Source: Caryophanales bacterium UBA7278 (GTDB taxonomy: Bacteria; Bacillota_I; Bacilli_A; RFN20; CAG-826). From it: 6,736 bases of DNA. The stretch covers positions 1 to 6,736 of the forward strand of contig DKRQ01000014.1 in NCBI GenBank assembly GCA_002472275.1, read 5' to 3'. The position numbers and the translations under genes are program-made. A model generated the notes under the pieces. It saw nothing but the letters and a program-made list of their open reading frames with translations. It made no database searches and was not told the origin of the DNA. This document shows positions 6,248 through 6,736 of this stretch, one piece after another (the stretch's first letter is position 1; each line of letters starts with the position of its first letter).

Positions 6248-6260
6248 ATCTGCGATTCAA
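6232..6260 (-). promoter_or_regulatory. Promoter of the XRE-GNAT / RhuM operon, predicted leaderless
   Basis: On the minus strand TTGAAT (6260-6255) and TAAAAT (6237-6232) are exactly 17 bases apart and match four and five of six consensus bases. A start seven bases after the -10 box is position 6225, the A of the ATG. There is no purine-rich Shine-Dalgarno in the 13 bases before the ATG, which fits a leaderless mRNA. Confidence 0.6.
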
Positions 6261-6266
6261 TTCTTG

Positions 6267-6293
6267 GCCGACCTTTTTTCGATGGAGGTCGGC
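6267..6293. repeat. Inverted repeat upstream of the XRE-GNAT promoter
   Basis: GCCGACCT (6267-6274) and AGGTCGGC (6286-6293) are perfect 8-base arms with an 11-base loop containing six T (6274-6279, overlapping the arm by one). Neither strand has a T-run after the stem, so it is not an intrinsic terminator. It lies just upstream of the -35 box. Confidence 0.45.
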
Positions 6294-6308
6294 GAGTTCG
6301 AGACACAA

Positions 6309-6330
6309 GAAAAGACCTCCGAAGAGGCCT
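6309..6330 (-). terminator. UUCG-loop terminator ending the RhuM-remnant transcript
   Basis: On the minus strand AGGCCTC-TTCG-GAGGTCT (6330-6313) makes a 7-bp stem with one G·T pair and the extra-stable C(UUCG)G tetraloop, followed by TTTTCTTG. The T-tract is short, so termination may be partial. It lies inside the long remnant frame, which argues that the real coding part ends before it. Confidence 0.6.
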
Positions 6331-6372
6331 GATCTATGCTGGATAAGTCTTTTTGTCCAATTTTGAATAAGT

Positions 6373-6407
6373 GACTTTGGACAACGACACCTGTCGTCGT
6401 CTAAATC
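6373..6407. repeat. Long hairpin in the non-homologous tail of the RhuM remnant
   Basis: GACAACGAC (6380-6388) and GTCGTCGTC (6393-6401) flank a 4-base loop (ACCT). The stem extends outward through TTTG/TAAA-type pairs and GA/TC (6373-6374 with 6406-6407) with one bulge at 6375. This gives about 15 paired positions with one A·C mismatch on this strand that becomes a G·U wobble in minus-strand RNA. There is no T-tract. The overlapping repeat TTGTCCAA (6353-6360) / TTGGACAA (6377-6384) offers an alternative fold. The function is unknown. Confidence 0.5.
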
Positions 6408-6455
6408 AATCTGTCCTGAGTTGCCCAAAACTCTTCGTCCTTTGTAAGCGTTGGT

Positions 6456-6653
6456 CAACCTCGAGTCGATGCTTTCAACATTGTTTAGAAGGTTAATGTA
6501 ATTCTCGTTGGTCACCAAGGCTCTGTTTCCATTAACCACATATCCACGCAACAAATACTCTTTTAGGACTGAGTTTGCCCATTTTCGAAAAGCCACCCCG
6601 TTTTTAGATTTCACGCGGTAGCCAACCGAAATGATTACATCCAGGTTATAAAA
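6456..6653. repeat. Direct repeat, copy 2 (RhuM core)
   Basis: This is the partner of 5058-5255, inside the RhuM remnant. Similarity ends at 6456 on the left, where the remnant loses its C-terminal domain, and near 6653 on the right, where the two proteins have different sequences before the shared FY-x-LDVII motif. Confidence 0.8.
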
Positions 6654-6736
6654 CTCAATGGTTCTTCTAACCATTTTGTTCCCTTCCGCTTGAACCATTG
6701 CATTTTTTGCAACAGTTCGCTCTGTTTTAACAAACG

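Larger units (their letters stand above)
6243..6736 (-). pseudogene. RhuM-family gene remnant, 5' end outside the window, C-terminal domain lost
   Basis: The frame is open to the window edge: reading inward from 6734 it gives FVKTERTVAKNAMVQAEGNK and runs into the RhuM core, so the ATG at 6698 is not the true start. The core FYNLDVIISVGYRVKSKNG and onward to IDSRL (6653-6456) is 58 of 66 residues identical by eye to the complete RhuM protein at 4626-5489. The stretch before it (residues ahead of FY) is different, so this is a paralogue and not a fresh tandem copy. After SRLT the similarity stops abruptly. The remaining frame (6455-6243) has no phospholipase-D-like motif, is basic and low in family-like features, and reads through a hairpin terminator, so it is probably not native coding sequence. 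It could still be expressed as a short RhuM-only protein. Confidence 0.7.

Noticed and set aside
6341..6407. Insertion sequence end or integron attC site
   Set aside because: No transposase or integrase, no matching opposite terminal repeat and no attC core sequences were found in the window.
1..6736. CRISPR array, tRNA or rRNA genes
   Set aside because: No regularly spaced repeat series and no cloverleaf or rRNA-like segments were seen on either strand.

Overview
The window looks like a chromosomal segment of an uncultured, probably gut-associated member of the Bacillota (Firmicutes). This rests on three things: strong AGGAGG-type Shine-Dalgarno sites, a DUF1292-type protein that is largely confined to Firmicutes, and an NrnA-type DHH phosphoesterase. 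The lineage is an inference. The sequence itself does not identify genus or species.

The left two thirds (about 1-4500) is ordinary housekeeping sequence with a high-GC, C-ending codon style. On the plus strand, acetate kinase (133-1341) overlaps by 14 bases an NrnA-like DHH/DHHA1 phosphoesterase (1328-2338), and an intrinsic terminator follows (2346-2376). A serine/threonine-rich lipoprotein of unknown function (2534-3100) comes next. It converges on a minus-strand pair: a threonine aldolase-family PLP enzyme (4483 to 3464) followed 23 bases later by a DUF1292-like small protein (3440 to 3159). A hairpin terminator at 3107-3142 lies between the converging units and can serve both strands.

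The right third (about 4620-6736, all minus strand) is visibly more AT-rich and has an accessory character. It holds a complete RhuM-family protein with a C-terminal phospholipase-D-like domain (5489 to 4626). Upstream of it, overlapping by 8 bases, is an XRE helix-turn-helix/GNAT acetyltransferase fusion (6225 to 5482). At the right edge is a second RhuM-like frame (6736 to 6243) that runs off the window and has lost its C-terminal domain. The two RhuM copies share a 198-base segment in direct orientation (58 of 66 residues identical by eye) and flank the XRE-GNAT gene.

The most striking regulatory structure sits at the XRE-GNAT start. A perfect 9-base inverted repeat straddles a -35/-10 promoter whose predicted +1 is the A of the ATG, and no Shine-Dalgarno is present. 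This suggests a leaderless, autorepressed transcript carrying the XRE-GNAT and RhuM-PLD genes. A second unusual element is a run of five C-tracts upstream of acetate kinase, which makes a canonical G-quadruplex motif on the minus strand.

No tRNA, rRNA, CRISPR array or transposase gene was seen.
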